Positions 1 to 10,641 of a stretch of 64,000 nucleotides of DNA are shown piece after piece (within the stretch, counting starts at the first letter, position 1; each line of letters opens with the position of its first letter). A model generated the notes under the pieces. It had not been told where the DNA came from. It saw only the letters and a program-made list of their open reading frames with translations, and searched no databases. The DNA lies in assembly GCA_903909605.1 (NCBI GenBank), contig CAIVWH010000020.1, forward strand, positions 22,113 to 86,112. Direction: 5' to 3'. Source of the stretch: an uncultured Micrococcales bacterium (GTDB lineage Bacteria; Actinomycetota; Actinomycetes; Actinomycetales; Microbacteriaceae). The translations under genes were made by a program, and so were the position numbers.

Positions 1-1
1 G

Positions 2-3000
2 GTCGTCAAGGGCAACAGTGTTGACTACACCTATACATTTAGCGAGCCGGTGTTTGGTTTCACCGCGGCAGACCTGAGCTCATACACCGGCACAACGACC
101 GCCGGCTGGACCTTCACCGATCCGGTGCGAGTGGGCACCACAAATTCATACACTTTCACCGCCAGCAACCCTAATGCGATTACCGGAGCACTTACGGTCA
201 CCATCGCAACGGGCAGCATCGCCGACGAGGCTGGCAACCCGAACCTCGTGCTCACCGCCCAGAACTACACAGACTCAACCGCCAACCTCTGGTTCTTGCC
301 GACCTTCACCACCGGCACCTTGGCCACAATCTCGAGCCAAGACACCGCTCTAGCGCCGAACTTCACTCTCGATGCCAAGGGTGGCAACATCAACGGCATC
401 CGTGTGACCATCACTAACGCACAGGCCGGCGACACCCTGAGTGCCACAGCCCTATCGGGAATGACCGTCAACGTTTCAAACGGCAACGTCTTGACGGCAA
501 CCGGAACTACCCCGACCGCCGCAAACTGGCAGACCTTTATTCAGAGCATCAAGATCAAGACCACCTCGACGAACACCACCACACGAACAATCGAGTTTCA
601 CCTAAAGCCATTCGTTGGCTATTCATTCGAAACCGGACACGTTTACGAAGAACTTGACACTACAGGTATGAGTTGGGACGCCCGCAAGGCTTTGGCTAAT
701 GCGCGCAACCTAGGGCCAAATTACGGGTACTTAGGAATTATCAATTCTGTGCAGGAAACTGACTTCCTCAAGGCATACGACGGCATAAATAGCAACCTAC
801 TTGTTACCGGAATGAAAAAGACCGTAGGCACGAACGTTGCCAGTGTGGCCAATGAAATTGTTCGAGCATTTGACGGACCAGATCTGACCTCTGCATTGCC
901 GCAAAACTGGGTTACCAACAATCCGAGCAACCAAGCGTACTCTTGCATTTTTTTCTACTCTCGCATCACAGGCGCACCGGGAAAGTGGGGTGATGCCCCT
1001 TGCGCCACCCTAGGCAGCATCAACTTCGCGCTTGTCGAATATGGTGGCATGCCAGGTGGATCATCTTTTGTGTCCTCACAAACCGTGACCGCGAATGTTG
1101 ATATTGGCCCTCCGTCAATTGACTCAGTTACCGGAGTTCCAACCACGGCAACGACAGCGCTTGGTTCGACTGTGAACCCGCTGGTGCTCACTGTCAATTT
1201 CACAAAGGCATTCAGAAATCTCGCAACCACCGACTTCACCATCACCGGCGCTGGCTCAACCGGTTGTGTGGTTAGTGCTGTCGGTGCTGCGAGTGTGACG
1301 GTTGCACCGTATAGGACCACCGTGACCGTGACCGGCTGTACCGTATCCGGTGCGTTCGCCATCAGCCTGAATGCCAATGCCGTGAACGACATGAACGGCA
1401 CTACCGGAAACCCAGGCCCGTCGACGGCCGTGCCTATGGCCAGCTTCACCCGCGACATAACTGCGCCGACTATCACTGCAATCACCAAGGCAGTCGCCGG
1501 CAACTCGGTGACCTACACCTATACCTTCAGTGAGCCAGTTTTCGGATTCACCTCGAGCACGATTACGCCCGCTCACAGCGCCACCGGTGGCGCCGTCGGC
1601 TGGACTTTCACCACGCCAACTCAGGTGGTCAGCACCAACTCATACATCTTCACTGCGTCGAACCCGAACGCGCTCACGGGCAACCTAACGCTCGCGCTGA
1701 CTAATGCGAGCATCACCGACGAAGCCGGCAACGCACTAAGCGCAACCGGCGGAACACTCACCTTGGCAACCGTCGATCAGTCGCGCGCAACGATTTCGGT
1801 TTTGCAATCGTTCACAGTTGGCGCCCTGAACCCTGCGTCACTGATTTCGCCGACCGTGCTTGCGCCGAACATCACACTTGATGGTCACGGCCAAACAATC
1901 GTCGGTTTCAGAATTACAAACAAGGATTACGTCGCCGGCGACACATTTGCTTTGCCGGCCGCCTCACCTGCCGGTGCATATGGTGACATCACGGTTGCTA
2001 GCAATGCATCCGGTGTAATTACGCTGTCATCGACCACAGCAACTATCGCGCAGTGGCAGACGGCGCTTCGTTCAATAACTCTCGTGCTTGGTGCAAACGG
2101 TGGCGCAACTCGTGCTTTTGATTTTCACATGCAGCCTGTCAAGAACTACTGGCTCGACAACGGTCACTTCTATGAGTACGTGACATCTGGTGCGGCAATG
2201 ACTTGGAACAACGCCGACTCAAATGCTTCTGCTCGCACTCTTTATGGTCTAAATGGTTACCTAGGAGTGCCAAACAATCAGGCTGAAACAACTTTCCTGC
2301 AGACGGTGATTTCCACAGACACTTGGATTGGCGTGCAAAAGACCGCGTCTGGTGCAAGCTCGGTGAAGGTCGCCTCGACTAATGCACCAAACCTCGGCGC
2401 AGTCATTAGCGACACAAACTGGAATACCGGTGAACCTAACCTCGCATCAGATCTCTGTGTACACGTCTACTGGACGCTCAAGTGGAACGACATAGGTTGC
2501 ACGGTCGCCTTCGCAAATTACTACTTGGTTGAGTATGGCGGCACCGGCGTTGCCGTGGCCGATCTTGTGCAGACCGCAAGCATCTCGGTCGACAACGTCA
2601 AGCCAACCCTTTCGACTTTCACTGCGCCAGCAAGCCCATCGACGAACCCCGCCATCTACTCGATGACTTTCTCGGAGCCAATCACGGGCTTGAGCGCCAG
2701 TGACTTTGACTTCACTGGTTCAACCGCAACGGGATGCGTGGCCAACCCAGCGGCGAGCAGCGGAACCACCATCAGTGTCTCAATCAGCTGTACCGGTGAT
2801 GGCACAATCATGGTCGGCCTGCGAGTCAACTCGATTGCCGATATTGCTGGCAACCTTGGGCCAGAAACCCTGCCGGCTTATCCGAACTCGGTGACAATCG
2901 ATACCACGGCACCTGTGATCAGCTCGATGACTGTATCGACAGCCGCCGACCAGCCCACACAGACCTTCACGGTCACGTTCTCTGAACCAATCACAGGGTT

Positions 3001-6000
3001 CACTTCTGCAGACATCAACGTTGCCGGTTCTTCTGGACTGGTTGGAACCTGGACAGTTTTCAACCCTGTCTATGTTTCGGGCACAACCTATCGCTTCTCG
3101 TTGAACAACCCGACCTTTGTGGCCGGAAACCTGAGTGTGAACATCAAGGCTGGCGGAGTAAGCGATGCGGCGGGCAATGGCAACACTGTTTCGGCGGCAA
3201 CCACCAAAGCTCTTACCCCGCAGCCAACCTTGACCGTAGGCAGCCTGACGCCATCGAACGGCACCGGCGGGGCAGTTGCCGAGTCGCTCACCATCGGCGA
3301 TCGCGGCACTGGTTTGAAGGCAGCGTCAATCGCAATTTCGAATGCGCAGACCGGTGACGTTCTTCACTTCGTCAACAACAGTTCGGCAAACTTCGGTACG
3401 TTGAGCGCAACTTTCAACAACGGCTCGCTCGATTTCACCTACAGCGGCGCACAGCCGACTGTTGCTCAATGGCAGGCCGCACTTCGCGCGGTGACCTTCA
3501 CCTCGACTTCAGTCGATAACACAGCCCGCAACTTTGCCTTCTTGCTGGATGCGTTTGGCTCGAACAATCCAGACAATCTGAGCCCAGTGGTTGGCAGTGC
3601 GTCGATGTCTTTCGATGCATTGCCGCCGACCTTGACCCTGGCTGCAACTCCGGCAACGCAGACCGGCCCAACAGTGCACTTCGGGTTGAACGGCAATGAG
3701 CCAATCAACTGTGCAACTTTGACTTCGGCCGATCTCACCTTGGTTGGATTGACCAACCCGGTCATCACGCAGGTATCACCAACAAAGTGTGCAATCTCAG
3801 CAACCTCGACTGCTTCTCAGGGGTCCACTGCCACGGCTTCGATTTCAATTTCGGGCAGTTTCTCAGTGGAGGACCTCGCACACAATGCGGCAACCTCAGT
3901 AAGCGGTGCATCAACTGCATCGGTTTCGGTGAGCGTTCCTGACACCACGCCACCGCAGGTTCTTTCGTTCGCTGCCGAGTCGGCCACCTCGACCTCTCGA
4001 ACCATCACCTTTATCTTGACCGCGGATGAGCCGGTTGACTGCAGCACCCTTACCGCCACCGACTTCAACTTCACGGCTGCACGATTCGTTGGGGCAGTCG
4101 TTGACCCAGGGCAGTCGAGCGTCTGCCGAGTAATCGCTGTTTCTCTGGTTCCAGCGGGGGCGGCTGCCAACTCGACTGCGACCATGTCGAACAACTTCTC
4201 AATGTCTGACGTGCTCGGCAACGCCAGCAGCCCAGGAGCTTCGGCCAACAACGTCGAGACCGTCTCTGTGAACATCCCAGCGGCAACTGGCTCGGGTTCC
4301 ATCATTTCAAGCCTCGTGCCCGGAACCCTTCCTGCCACCGTGATTGCAACAGCCCCGACTCCTCTGAGCGGCGTGCCTGCGGCTTCTCAGCAGGCCATGG
4401 TCAGCGCAAAGATTTTGGCACCGGTCTCCGGCGCACCGACAGCAGTTGTCGAATCTGACATTTCATACCTGACTATTTCTGACCCTGTCGCACTTCAGAA
4501 GGTGACCACTGTCGAGGCCGGCTCGCAGGTTAAGTTCCAGGTGAAGGTTGCTCCAGATGTCACGGCAAACTGTGACGTAGTCGGCTATCTAAACATCGGC
4601 TCGAATTGGGTTTACATGGGTCGCCAGGCATTTAGCTCTGACCTCGTGATTACCGCACCGATGACTTTTGCTGAAGTTGGCACCTACGTAATGAAGTACT
4701 TCGTTGTTCCGAAGACTGCAACAGTCATCACTTCTGGGATGCACGACAAGTTCACGACTTCGCCAATTGTCAACAAGGTTGGTCGCGCATCAATCACGAC
4801 TAATGACCTCGCAACCATCAGCGACAAGAGTCTCGAGGTCACCGTGACTGTTGTGACTGGTGCCACAGTGCCAGTAGTCGTGCAGCCAGTAGTTGCACCA
4901 CCAGTTGCGCCGAGCGCGACTCCTTCGCCAACACCAACTCCTACACCAACTCCGACGCCGACTCCGTCGCGCACAACAACTCCTACACCTACTCCAACTC
5001 CGTCGCGCACGCCTTCACCTTCGGCAACGCCAAGTGCATCTGCAACACCTCGACCATCGGCCACACCTACTCCGAGTGCAACGCCAACTCCAAGTGCTAC
5101 CGCGACTCCGGCTCCGACACCTGCACCGAGCCCAAGCTATAGTGCCGTTATCGCAGCTCCTCAGGTCACCGCTGTGCCAGACCCGGGAACCGTCGTTTCC
5201 TCGCTCACTTCCATCGCGCTGCCACAGATTGATCCGGGTGCGCCTGTGGCTAACCCGGCAATCGGTGCGACCGGTGACGACAACGCGGCCCCCGTCGCGT
5301 TCGACCCTCTGGCATCGCCGGCAAGCGTCGTCGCTGTCACCCAGACCACAACCCAAGCCGTGGCCATCGTTTCGTCGATTGCCGCCGCAGCTGGTGCCGC
5401 TGCCGCAGCAGCCGGAGCCGTTGCTGGAGCCGCAGCGGGTGCAGCCGGAGCCGCTGCCGGGGCTGGAGCAGGCGCGGCAGCAGGAGGCAGTGCCGGTGCT
5501 GGTGCCTCGGGCGGTTCATCCAGCGCATCTGGCTCTTCGAGCTCGACCACCTCTTCTGGCGACATCGCAGACATCGAAGTTGTTCACGACAACCTCACCC
5601 TCGTCGGAGAGAACTGGGGTGACCGTCTCGCGATGTTCAACTTGGCCTGGCTCACGTTCTTGGATAGGCGATCACATCGCTGGGCAGAGCTCACCGCACG
5701 CTTCTCGCCTCTGACGGCGAAGCTAATCAACGACGGAGCTTACCTGCGTTCGATTCTTGGTTCGATTTCGCTGCTCGCACCAGTCGCATCTATTGCGATC
5801 GCACTCACCTCAGTGATTAGCAACCACGGAGCATTCTTGACTCCACCGTGGCAGTCACTTCTCGCAATTGCTGTGCTCGGAATGTTCGATGCATTCGCAG
5901 GATTCGCCGGTGTCATCGTGTTCATCCTTGGCACTTTGATTGCCGCGGGGCACATGCCTGACATCGCGCAGTCGCGCCTGCTCATGGGTCTGATTGTCGT

Positions 6001-6766
6001 GGCAATTGGCCCTGCACTTCTTTCGACCGCGTTCCGAACCATTCGCAAGGCTGCGGCGCTTGGCCTCAATGCATGGTGGGAGCGCGTCACCGACCTTGCT
6101 GTGATTCCGTTCATGGCCGGTTGGTCTGCTTCGTCGATGATTTCGACCTTGCCTGCGCTTGCGGGTCTGACTCTGCCAGTTGCAAACCACGTGCGCGACT
6201 TCGCCCTCGCAATCGCGGTTGCTGCAATGGCTCGCGTGCTCATCGAAGAGTTCTCGGCGCGCTACTACCCAGCGCGTTTGAATGCCATCAACCCGGATGA
6301 AATTCCTGAGCCACCGCAGATTCAGAAAGTGATTGCATTCGCGATCAAGTTCGCAATCTGGGTATTCGTCTCGACCGCACTGATGGGTCCGAGCTGGCAG
6401 GTCTGGGTCGGTTCGGCACTGTTCCTATTGCCAACAGTTCTCGGATGGTTCGCAGAGCGTTTGCCTAACATTCCGTTCCTGTGGCGCATCCTGCCGACTG
6501 GTGTGCCAGGGCTCGCGCTCAGTTTGCTCGTCGCCACGCTGACCACCTCGCTGGTTGGCGCGTGGCTCGGGGCAGCCCCTGAGCTTGCCAAGTGGTCGTT
6601 CGTGATTCTGCCGTTGCCACTGCTCGTGCTGAACACCCTTGGCCTACTTGGCCGCCACGACGGGGCCGAGGCCGTTCACCGCCCAGTCAAGAACCGCCCT
6701 TGGATCTACCGAATCGGTGGCGTTGTGATGCTGGTCATCACCCTGAAGTTGGCCGGCATTCTCTAA
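2..6766 (+). CDS. Giant secreted adhesin-like protein (5'-truncated by window) with lectin-like modules and polytopic C-terminal membrane domain
   Basis: The reading frame is open to the window edge, so the N terminus is missing; 2254 codons are visible. Order seen (codon 1 at base 2): Ig-like modules carrying [14 protein letters not shown] motifs; a cadherin-like module ending in WQ-x3-S/R-x-I/V (about 99-211); a C-type-lectin-like domain (213-348); two Ig-like modules; a second cadherin-like module and lectin-like domain (717-848, with GEPN and WND motifs); more Ig-like modules; a juxtamembrane domain (about 1434-1620); a Pro/Thr/Ser linker (about 1635-1713); an Ala/Gly-rich hydrophobic stretch (about 1788-1850); and a multi-pass membrane domain to the end. 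No LPXTG motif is present. The last parts match the giant protein at 24526-34491 (shared motifs NDGAYLR, YPARLN, RIGG, LAGIL). Likely a cell-surface adhesin or glycan binder, which is inference; the membrane domain resembles no family I recognise. Confidence 0.85.
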   Translation, partial: VVKGNSVDYTYTFSEPVFGFTAADLSSYTGTTTAGWTFTDPVRVGTTNSYTFTASNPNAITGALTVTIATGSIADEAGNPNLVLTAQNYTDSTANLWFLPTFTTGTLATISSQDTALAPNFTLDAKGGNINGIRVTITNAQAGDTLSATALSGMTVNVSNGNVLTATGTTPTAANWQTFIQSIKIKTTSTNTTTRTIEFHLKPFVGYSFETGHVYEELDTTGMSWDARKALANARNLGPNYGYLGIINSVQETDFLKAYDGINSNLLVTGMKKTVGTNVASVANEIVRAFDGPDLTSALPQNWVTNNPSNQAYSCIFFYSRITGAPGKWGDAPCATLGSINFALVEYGGMPGGSSFVSSQTVTANVDIGPPSIDSVTGVPTTATTALGSTVNPLVLTVNFTKAFRNLATTDFTITGAGSTGCVVSAVGAASVTVAPYRTTVTVTGCTVSGAFAISLNANAVNDMNGTTGNPGPSTAVPMASFTRDITAPTITAITKAVAGNSVTYTYTFSEPVFGFTSSTITPAHSATGGAVGWTFTTPTQVVSTNSYIFTASNPNALTGNLTLALTNASITDEAGNALSATGGTLTLATVDQSRATISVLQSFTVGALNPASLISPTVLAPNITLDGHGQTIVGFRITNKDYVAGDTFALPAASPAGAYGDITVASNASGVITLSSTTATIAQWQTALRSITLVLGANGGATRAFDFHMQPVKNYWLDNGHFYEYVTSGAAMTWNNADSNASARTLYGLNGYLGVPNNQAETTFLQTVISTDTWIGVQKTASGASSVKVASTNAPNLGAVISDTNWNTGEPNLASDLCVHVYWTLKWNDIGCTVAFANYYLVEYGGTGVAVADLVQTASISVDNVKPTLSTFTAPASPSTNPAIYSMTFSEPITGLSASDFDFTGSTATGCVANPAASSGTTISVSISCTGDGTIMVGLRVNSIADIAGNLGPETLPAYPNSVTIDTTAPVISSMTVSTAADQPTQTFTVTFSEPITGFTSADINVAGSSGLVGTWTVFNPVYVSGTTYRFSLNNPTFVAGNLSVNIKAGGVSDAAGNGNTVSAATTKALTPQPTLTVGSLTPSNGTGGAVAESLTIGDRGTGLKAASIAISNAQTGDVLHFVNNSSANFGTLSATFNNGSLDFTYSGAQPTVAQWQAALRAVTFTSTSVDNTARNFAFLLDAFGSNNPDNLSPVVGSASMSFDALPPTLTLAATPATQTGPTVHFGLNGNEPINCATLTSADLTLVGLTNPVITQVSPTKCAISATSTASQGSTATASISISGSFSVEDLAHNAATSVSGASTASVSVSVPDTTPPQVLSFAAESATSTSRTITFILTADEPVDCSTLTATDFNFTAARFVGAVVDPGQSSVCRVIAVSLVPAGAAANSTATMSNNFSMSDVLGNASSPGASANNVETVSVNIPAATGSGSIISSLVPGTLPATVIATAPTPLSGVPAASQQAMVSAKILAPVSGAPTAVVESDISYLTISDPVALQKVTTVEAGSQVKFQVKVAPDVTANCDVVGYLNIGSNWVYMGRQAFSSDLVITAPMTFAEVGTYVMKYFVVPKTATVITSGMHDKFTTSPIVNKVGRASITTNDLATISDKSLEVTVTVVTGATVPVVVQPVVAPPVAPSATPSPTPTPTPTPTPTPSRTTTPTPTPTPSRTPSPSATPSASATPRPSATPTPSATPTPSATATPAPTPAPSPSYSAVIAAPQVTAVPDPGTVVSSLTSIALPQIDPGAPVANPAIGATGDDNAAPVAFDPLASPASVVAVTQTTTQAVAIVSSIAAAAGAAAAAAGAVAGAAAGAAGAAAGAGAGAAAGGSAGAGASGGSSSASGSSSSTTSSGDIADIEVVHDNLTLVGENWGDRLAMFNLAWLTFLDRRSHRWAELTARFSPLTAKLINDGAYLRSILGSISLLAPVASIAIALTSVISNHGAFLTPPWQSLLAIAVLGMFDAFAGFAGVIVFILGTLIAAGHMPDIAQSRLLMGLIVVAIGPALLSTAFRTIRKAAALGLNAWWERVTDLAVIPFMAGWSASSMISTLPALAGLTLPVANHVRDFALAIAVAAMARVLIEEFSARYYPARLNAINPDEIPEPPQIQKVIAFAIKFAIWVFVSTALMGPSWQVWVGSALFLLPTVLGWFAERLPNIPFLWRILPTGVPGLALSLLVATLTTSLVGAWLGAAPELAKWSFVILPLPLLVLNTLGLLGRHDGAEAVHRPVKNRPWIYRIGGVVMLVITLKLAGIL

Positions 6767-6775
6767 CCGAGCCGG

Positions 6776-7924
6776 CTAGTGGGTGGCGCTGCCGAGGCTC
6801 GCCATAGCCGGGTTTGCCTTGCCGGCACCGGTTACAAGTGAAGAAGCAGAAATCGACGATGGGTCAAACCAGCGGCGCAGCTTCGAAGAGTTAGGCGAGA
6901 AGCCTTCCCACCACCAAACGCCAATCGCCTTTGCGCCAGCGGCTTTGCGCAACAGAGCGCAGATTGCAGTCGCATACGAAGCCTGACCAGATGCGGTTTG
7001 AGCGAATCCGGTGATCGCATTCTTTGAGCCGTCGAGCACCTGGTTCGTCACTGCGCGAGTGCTATTCAGGTAGGCCGTCTCTGCAACAGCAACCGGCAAC
7101 GTGAAATTCGAAACGATGTAGCTTATGTTCGCAGAAAGATTCGCGAACGAACCCGACCATTGCGGGTAATAGCTAAGACCAATCGCATCGGGTCGCTGCA
7201 AACCGTTTGCGAATGCATTGGTCAACCAGCCTTGAGTTTTCGATGAATCGCCACCGGTCTCAAGATGAATCATTATCTTTGGATGCGCGGCAGAATTTCT
7301 CGCAGCGCTCATTGCCGAATTCAACAACTCATCCATCGCTGTGAATTCTGCCGAGGTCCACTTGCTTAGCTGACCATCTGGCCAAAGCAGGCCGTTGCCA
7401 ATCTCGTTTCCAATTTGCACCCAGGTTGGTGAGGTGCCCCGAGTCGAGAATGCGTGCATGACTTTCGTCGTGTAAGTCGCAACCTGGGCAACGAGTTGAT
7501 CGTGCGTTAGGCCGAGCCATGCTTTCGGAATTGTTTGATGGGCCGGGTCTGCCCAGGTGTCGCTGAAGTGCAGATCGAGAACGAGTTTCAAACCAGCAGC
7601 GCGGATGCGCTTGGCGAGAGCCAACGATTCGGATAGTGAGCTGTGACTATCAACTGGGTCAACCCAGAGGCGCACTCGGGCAACCGAGAGGCCGGCACGC
7701 TTCATCATCACGAGCGGGTCGATCGCCTTTGATTTGCTGTCAAAGAACTTCGAGCCATCTAGCTCGATCGAAGGCAGCCAAGATACGTCGGCACCGTTTT
7801 CCAGAACCTGAGTTGCCGAGGCGGCCTGGGCGGGCTGGGCCAGGGGAGCCGCGCCGCCAGAAACCAAGGCCGCCGAGGCCAGAATGCCCAGGACGACTGC
7901 CCCGCGCATCCCAAGTATTTTCAC
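6776..7924 (-). CDS. Secreted arabinogalactan endo-beta-1,4-galactanase (GH53)
   Basis: 382 aa with a Sec signal peptide (hydrophobic segment about 8-25, then AQPAQAAS). Family GH53 motifs are in order: GADVSWLP after the signal; the ARVRLWVDP strand; LDLHFSDTWADPAHQ; QIGNEIGNGLLWP, which holds the acid/base Glu; and VAETAY with the nucleophile Glu. GH53 enzymes cut beta-1,4-galactan side chains of pectin and type I arabinogalactan, so the product would act outside the cell on plant or algal polysaccharide. The GTG start at 7924 is favoured because TAGATT lies exactly 6 nt upstream (7931-7936, minus strand), a leaderless arrangement; an ATG five codons in is the alternative. The gene ends 9 bp from the giant gene's stop, convergently. 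No galactan transporter or beta-galactosidase is adjacent. Confidence 0.93.
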   Translation of the reverse strand: MKILGMRGAVVLGILASAALVSGGAAPLAQPAQAASATQVLENGADVSWLPSIELDGSKFFDSKSKAIDPLVMMKRAGLSVARVRLWVDPVDSHSSLSESLALAKRIRAAGLKLVLDLHFSDTWADPAHQTIPKAWLGLTHDQLVAQVATYTTKVMHAFSTRGTSPTWVQIGNEIGNGLLWPDGQLSKWTSAEFTAMDELLNSAMSAARNSAAHPKIMIHLETGGDSSKTQGWLTNAFANGLQRPDAIGLSYYPQWSGSFANLSANISYIVSNFTLPVAVAETAYLNSTRAVTNQVLDGSKNAITGFAQTASGQASYATAICALLRKAAGAKAIGVWWWEGFSPNSSKLRRWFDPSSISASSLVTGAGKANPAMASLGSATH

Positions 7925-7930
7925 GGCTTC

Positions 7931-7936
7931 AATCTA
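7931..7936 (-). promoter_or_regulatory. Leaderless -10 box for the GH53 gene
   Basis: TAGATT on the minus strand lies 6 nt before the GTG start at 7924. This is the same spacing as in eleven other genes of the window. Confidence 0.55.
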
Positions 7937-7984
7937 TTCGGCTGGGGCTGGAATAAACCTGTCTAGGGGTGGTTTACTTAAGTC

Positions 7985-9028
7985 ATGACCACAAACCAGC
8001 TCAAGTTCGGCCTCGACACTTTCGGTGACACCACCGTCGACTCAGAGGGCAATCGCGTCTCAGACGCCCAGACGCTTCGCAACGTAGTAGCCCAGGCTGT
8101 TCGCGCCGACGAACTCGGCCTCAACTCATTCACCGTGGGTGAGCACCACCGCGAGGACTACGCGATCTCTGCGCCAGACACCGTTCTCGCCGGCATCGCG
8201 ACGGTCACCAAAAACATCACGCTCGGCACCGGCGTCACCGTGCTCTCGAGCGACGACCCGGTTCGCGTTTATCAGCGCTTCGCCACCTTGGATGCGCTTT
8301 CCAACGGCCGTGCCGAAATCACCGCTGGCCGAGGTTCTTTCATCGAGAGTTTCCCGTTGTTCGGTTACAACCTGAATGACTATCACGAACTTTTCGAGCA
8401 GAAGCTCGAGCTGCTTGTCGAGGTTTTGAAAGAGCAGCCGGTTACTTGGTCGGGCACGATGCGTGCATCGCTGAACAACCAGAGCATTTGGCCAAAGACC
8501 GAGCGCGGCCGCATTCCACTTCGCGTTGGTGTTGGTGGCTCGCCTGAGTCTGTTGTTCGCGCTGCGCGTTTGCAGATTCCACTCGCGCTCGCAATCATCG
8601 GCGGTGACCCTGCACGCTTCGCACCTTATGCAAAGCTCTACCGCGATCAACTTCGCGAGTTCGGTCACGAAACCACGCTTCCGATTTCAATTCACTCACC
8701 TGGCTATCTTGCCGAGAGTGACGATGAAGCGATTGAAGAATTCTGGCCGCTCTATCAGGCGTCGTTCGGCCGCATTGGCAAAGAGCGCGGCTGGGGGCCA
8801 GCCAACAAAGATCACTTCGTCGAAGAAGTGCAGTACGGCTCAATGTACGTTGGCACAGCCGAGACAGTTGCAAAGAAAATCGCATACGCGATGAACGCAA
8901 TCGGTGCAGAACGCTTCGACTTCAAGTATTCGAACGGTCCGGTTCCGCACGAGCGCCTGCTTCGCAACATTGAACTGTACGCAACCGAGGTCGCTCCTCG
9001 AGTGCGCGCAATTCTCGGCAAGAACTAA
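7985..9028 (+). CDS. LLM-class flavin-dependent oxidoreductase (luciferase-like monooxygenase)
   Basis: 347 aa, full length for the bacterial-luciferase-like family (TIM barrel using FMN or F420). Seen: LKFGLDTFGD at the N terminus; the helix and strand ADELGLNSFTVGEHH, whose GEHH is the typical end of beta-strand 2; the segment ITLGTGVTVLSSDDPVRVYQRFATLDALSNGRAEITAGRG; and GTAETVAKKI near the C terminus. These match the NADH:flavin/alkanal monooxygenase-like group. The substrate cannot be told from sequence. The ATG at 7985 begins the conserved first strand. It is transcribed away from the GH53 gene across a 60-bp divergent gap, and no clear TAnnnT box sits at the leaderless distance here. 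A functional link to its neighbours is not evident. Confidence 0.9.
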   Translation: MTTNQLKFGLDTFGDTTVDSEGNRVSDAQTLRNVVAQAVRADELGLNSFTVGEHHREDYAISAPDTVLAGIATVTKNITLGTGVTVLSSDDPVRVYQRFATLDALSNGRAEITAGRGSFIESFPLFGYNLNDYHELFEQKLELLVEVLKEQPVTWSGTMRASLNNQSIWPKTERGRIPLRVGVGGSPESVVRAARLQIPLALAIIGGDPARFAPYAKLYRDQLREFGHETTLPISIHSPGYLAESDDEAIEEFWPLYQASFGRIGKERGWGPANKDHFVEEVQYGSMYVGTAETVAKKIAYAMNAIGAERFDFKYSNGPVPHERLLRNIELYATEVAPRVRAILGKN

Positions 9029-9054
9029 GCGCCGCTCCGGCCGGTTCGGGGAAT

Positions 9055-9075
9055 AGCCAACCTTGCCGGTTGGTT
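9055..9075 (+). terminator. Short stem-loop after the LLM oxidoreductase gene
   Basis: AGCCAACC pairs with GGTTGGTT (8 bp, one G-U) around a 5-nt loop. No U tract follows, so it is at best a weak or factor-assisted terminator. It overlaps the TTG candidate start at 9070 of the next gene, which favours the GTG at 9085. Confidence 0.3.
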
Positions 9076-9084
9076 AGTGCAAGG

Positions 9085-9999
9085 GTGACCAACCCGCGAC
9101 CGCAAACCCGTCTGCAAAAGGCGTTGGCCCGTCGGTTCGTGCGGTTACTTTCAGGTTCTAACGACGGCAATCCGCCCTGGCTTTCGGCTGTGGCAGAGGG
9201 CGATGAACCCGGCCTCTACCTACCAAATCAAGCTCCCTGGATCGTCCACGCAGACTTCGCCACCCTGGTGGGCGGCATCCGTGCCCTGTTGATGCAGGCA
9301 CTGCATCCTGGCTCGCTTGCCGGGGTTCGTCAGCATTCGCGCTACAAGGATGACCCGCTCGGTCGCCTGGCCGGCACCATCCGTTGGCTCACTGTGACCA
9401 CCTTCGGTCCGAACTCTTCGACTCAGGCTGAGGCCGGTCGGGTGAACCGACTGCACACCAGGGTGAGCGGCCAGTATCAAACGGCATCGGGTGAGGCTCG
9501 CGAATATCGGGCGGCCGACCCAGATCTGCTGCTTTGGGTGCACGTTGCATTCATGGATAGCTTCCTGCGTGCGCATCAGAACTACTCGATCCGCGAGATT
9601 CCGGGTGGAGCAGACGAATACGTTCGGTTGTGGGCCGAGTCGGTGAAGCCCCTCGGTCTTGATCGCGCTCCGCTGACCGAGGCCGAGTTGCTTTCGACCT
9701 TGGATGAATTCCAGAGTCAACTTGTCGTCAGTGCCGACACCAAAGAAGTTTTCGAGTGGTTGCGACAGCCACCGCTGCCAACTTTGACCAAGCCGTTCTA
9801 TCGTTTGTTCTACGCCGCGGCAATCGCATCGATGCCGCAGAGCTATCGCGATCTGATTGGCGAGCGACACATGCCGCTTCGCGTTTTGCGACCGATCACC
9901 ACAGGCTTGCTCCGCCTAATGCGCATTGCCATCGGCAGCGAATCGCCAATCGAAGACGCAGCCATTGCGCGACTTCGCCGTGTCGGAGTTTGGCAATAG
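9085..9999 (+). CDS. Oxygenase MpaB family protein (DUF2236)
   Basis: 304 aa from the GTG at 9085; a TTG at 9070 in the same frame is possible but lies inside a hairpin. The DUF2236/MpaB-type core is visible: PWIVHADFATLVGGIRALLMQ-ALHP, GVRQHSRYKDDPLGRLAGT, VNRLHTRVSG, and DPDLLLWVHVAFMDSFL. The conserved His residues of this family are thought to ligate a b-type haem; named members are MpaB (mycophenolic acid biosynthesis) and the latex-clearing protein Lcp. No signal peptide is seen, so it is probably cytosolic. The substrate is unknown. It is followed 9 bp later by pcp, which has its own leaderless -10 box. Confidence 0.82.
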   Translation: MTNPRPQTRLQKALARRFVRLLSGSNDGNPPWLSAVAEGDEPGLYLPNQAPWIVHADFATLVGGIRALLMQALHPGSLAGVRQHSRYKDDPLGRLAGTIRWLTVTTFGPNSSTQAEAGRVNRLHTRVSGQYQTASGEAREYRAADPDLLLWVHVAFMDSFLRAHQNYSIREIPGGADEYVRLWAESVKPLGLDRAPLTEAELLSTLDEFQSQLVVSADTKEVFEWLRQPPLPTLTKPFYRLFYAAAIASMPQSYRDLIGERHMPLRVLRPITTGLLRLMRIAIGSESPIEDAAIARLRRVGVWQ

Positions 10000-10002
10000 G
10001 TT
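9997..10002 (+). promoter_or_regulatory. Leaderless -10 box for pcp
   Basis: TAGGTT is separated by 6 nt from the ATG at 10009. It overlaps the stop codon of the upstream oxygenase gene. Confidence 0.55.
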
Positions 10003-10008
10003 AGAGCC

Positions 10009-10641
10009 ATGCGCATTTTGCTCACCGGTTTTGAACCGTTCAACAACGGAAAGCTCAATCCAAGCGAAGAAATTGTGCGTGCAATCACCGCGCAGTTCGA
10101 AGCCGGCGACAAAATCGAAGGTATCGAACTTCACACCGCTGTGCTGCCGGTGGTGTTCACCGAATCGAGCGAGTTGCTTCGACACCTAATCTCTCTTCAC
10201 AAACCCGATGCAGTTGTCTGTCTCGGTCAGGCCGAGGGGCGCAAGGAGATTTCGTTTGAGCGAGTCGCAATCAACTTGGATGACGCGCGCATCGCAGACA
10301 ACGCCGGCCGTCAGCTAACCGACCAACCGATAATTGCCGGCGGTCCAGCCGCACACTTCACCACGCTGCCGGTTCGCCAACTCATTGAGGCCGTGCGCGC
10401 CGAGGGCGTGGCCGCGGGGCTTTCGCTCAGCGCCGGAACCTTCGTCTGCAATCACATCTTTTACAACATGCAGCACGAGCTCGCCGGCCAAGACGTCGTC
10501 AGTGGCTTCATCCATGTTCCGCTCATGGATGAACAGGCCCCCGACTTTCCGGGCCTGACCACAGTGCCGCTCGCCGACCAGGTTCGCGGCATCCGAGCGG
10601 TGCTGGCAACCCTTGCCCAGAGTGTTAGCCTCACATCGTGA
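10009..10641 (+). CDS. pcp: Pyroglutamyl-peptidase I
   Basis: 210 aa, the usual size of peptidase family C15. It begins MRILLTGFEPFNN. The catalytic triad is readable: Glu80 in GRKEISFER, Cys147 in AGTFVCNHIFY, and His169 in GFIHVPL. The enzyme removes N-terminal pyroglutamate from peptides in the cytosol, so it serves peptide catabolism. The stop overlaps the start of the threonine aldolase gene (GTGA at 10638-10641), which suggests translational coupling. Both products belong to amino-acid scavenging, consistent with a small peptide/amino-acid-using operon. Confidence 0.95.
   Translation: MRILLTGFEPFNNGKLNPSEEIVRAITAQFEAGDKIEGIELHTAVLPVVFTESSELLRHLISLHKPDAVVCLGQAEGRKEISFERVAINLDDARIADNAGRQLTDQPIIAGGPAAHFTTLPVRQLIEAVRAEGVAAGLSLSAGTFVCNHIFYNMQHELAGQDVVSGFIHVPLMDEQAPDFPGLTTVPLADQVRGIRAVLATLAQSVSLTS

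Noticed and set aside
4893..5714. 273-codon plus-strand frame rich in Arg, Leu and Gln
   Set aside because: It is the shifted reading of the Pro/Thr and Ala/Gly repeats of the giant gene.
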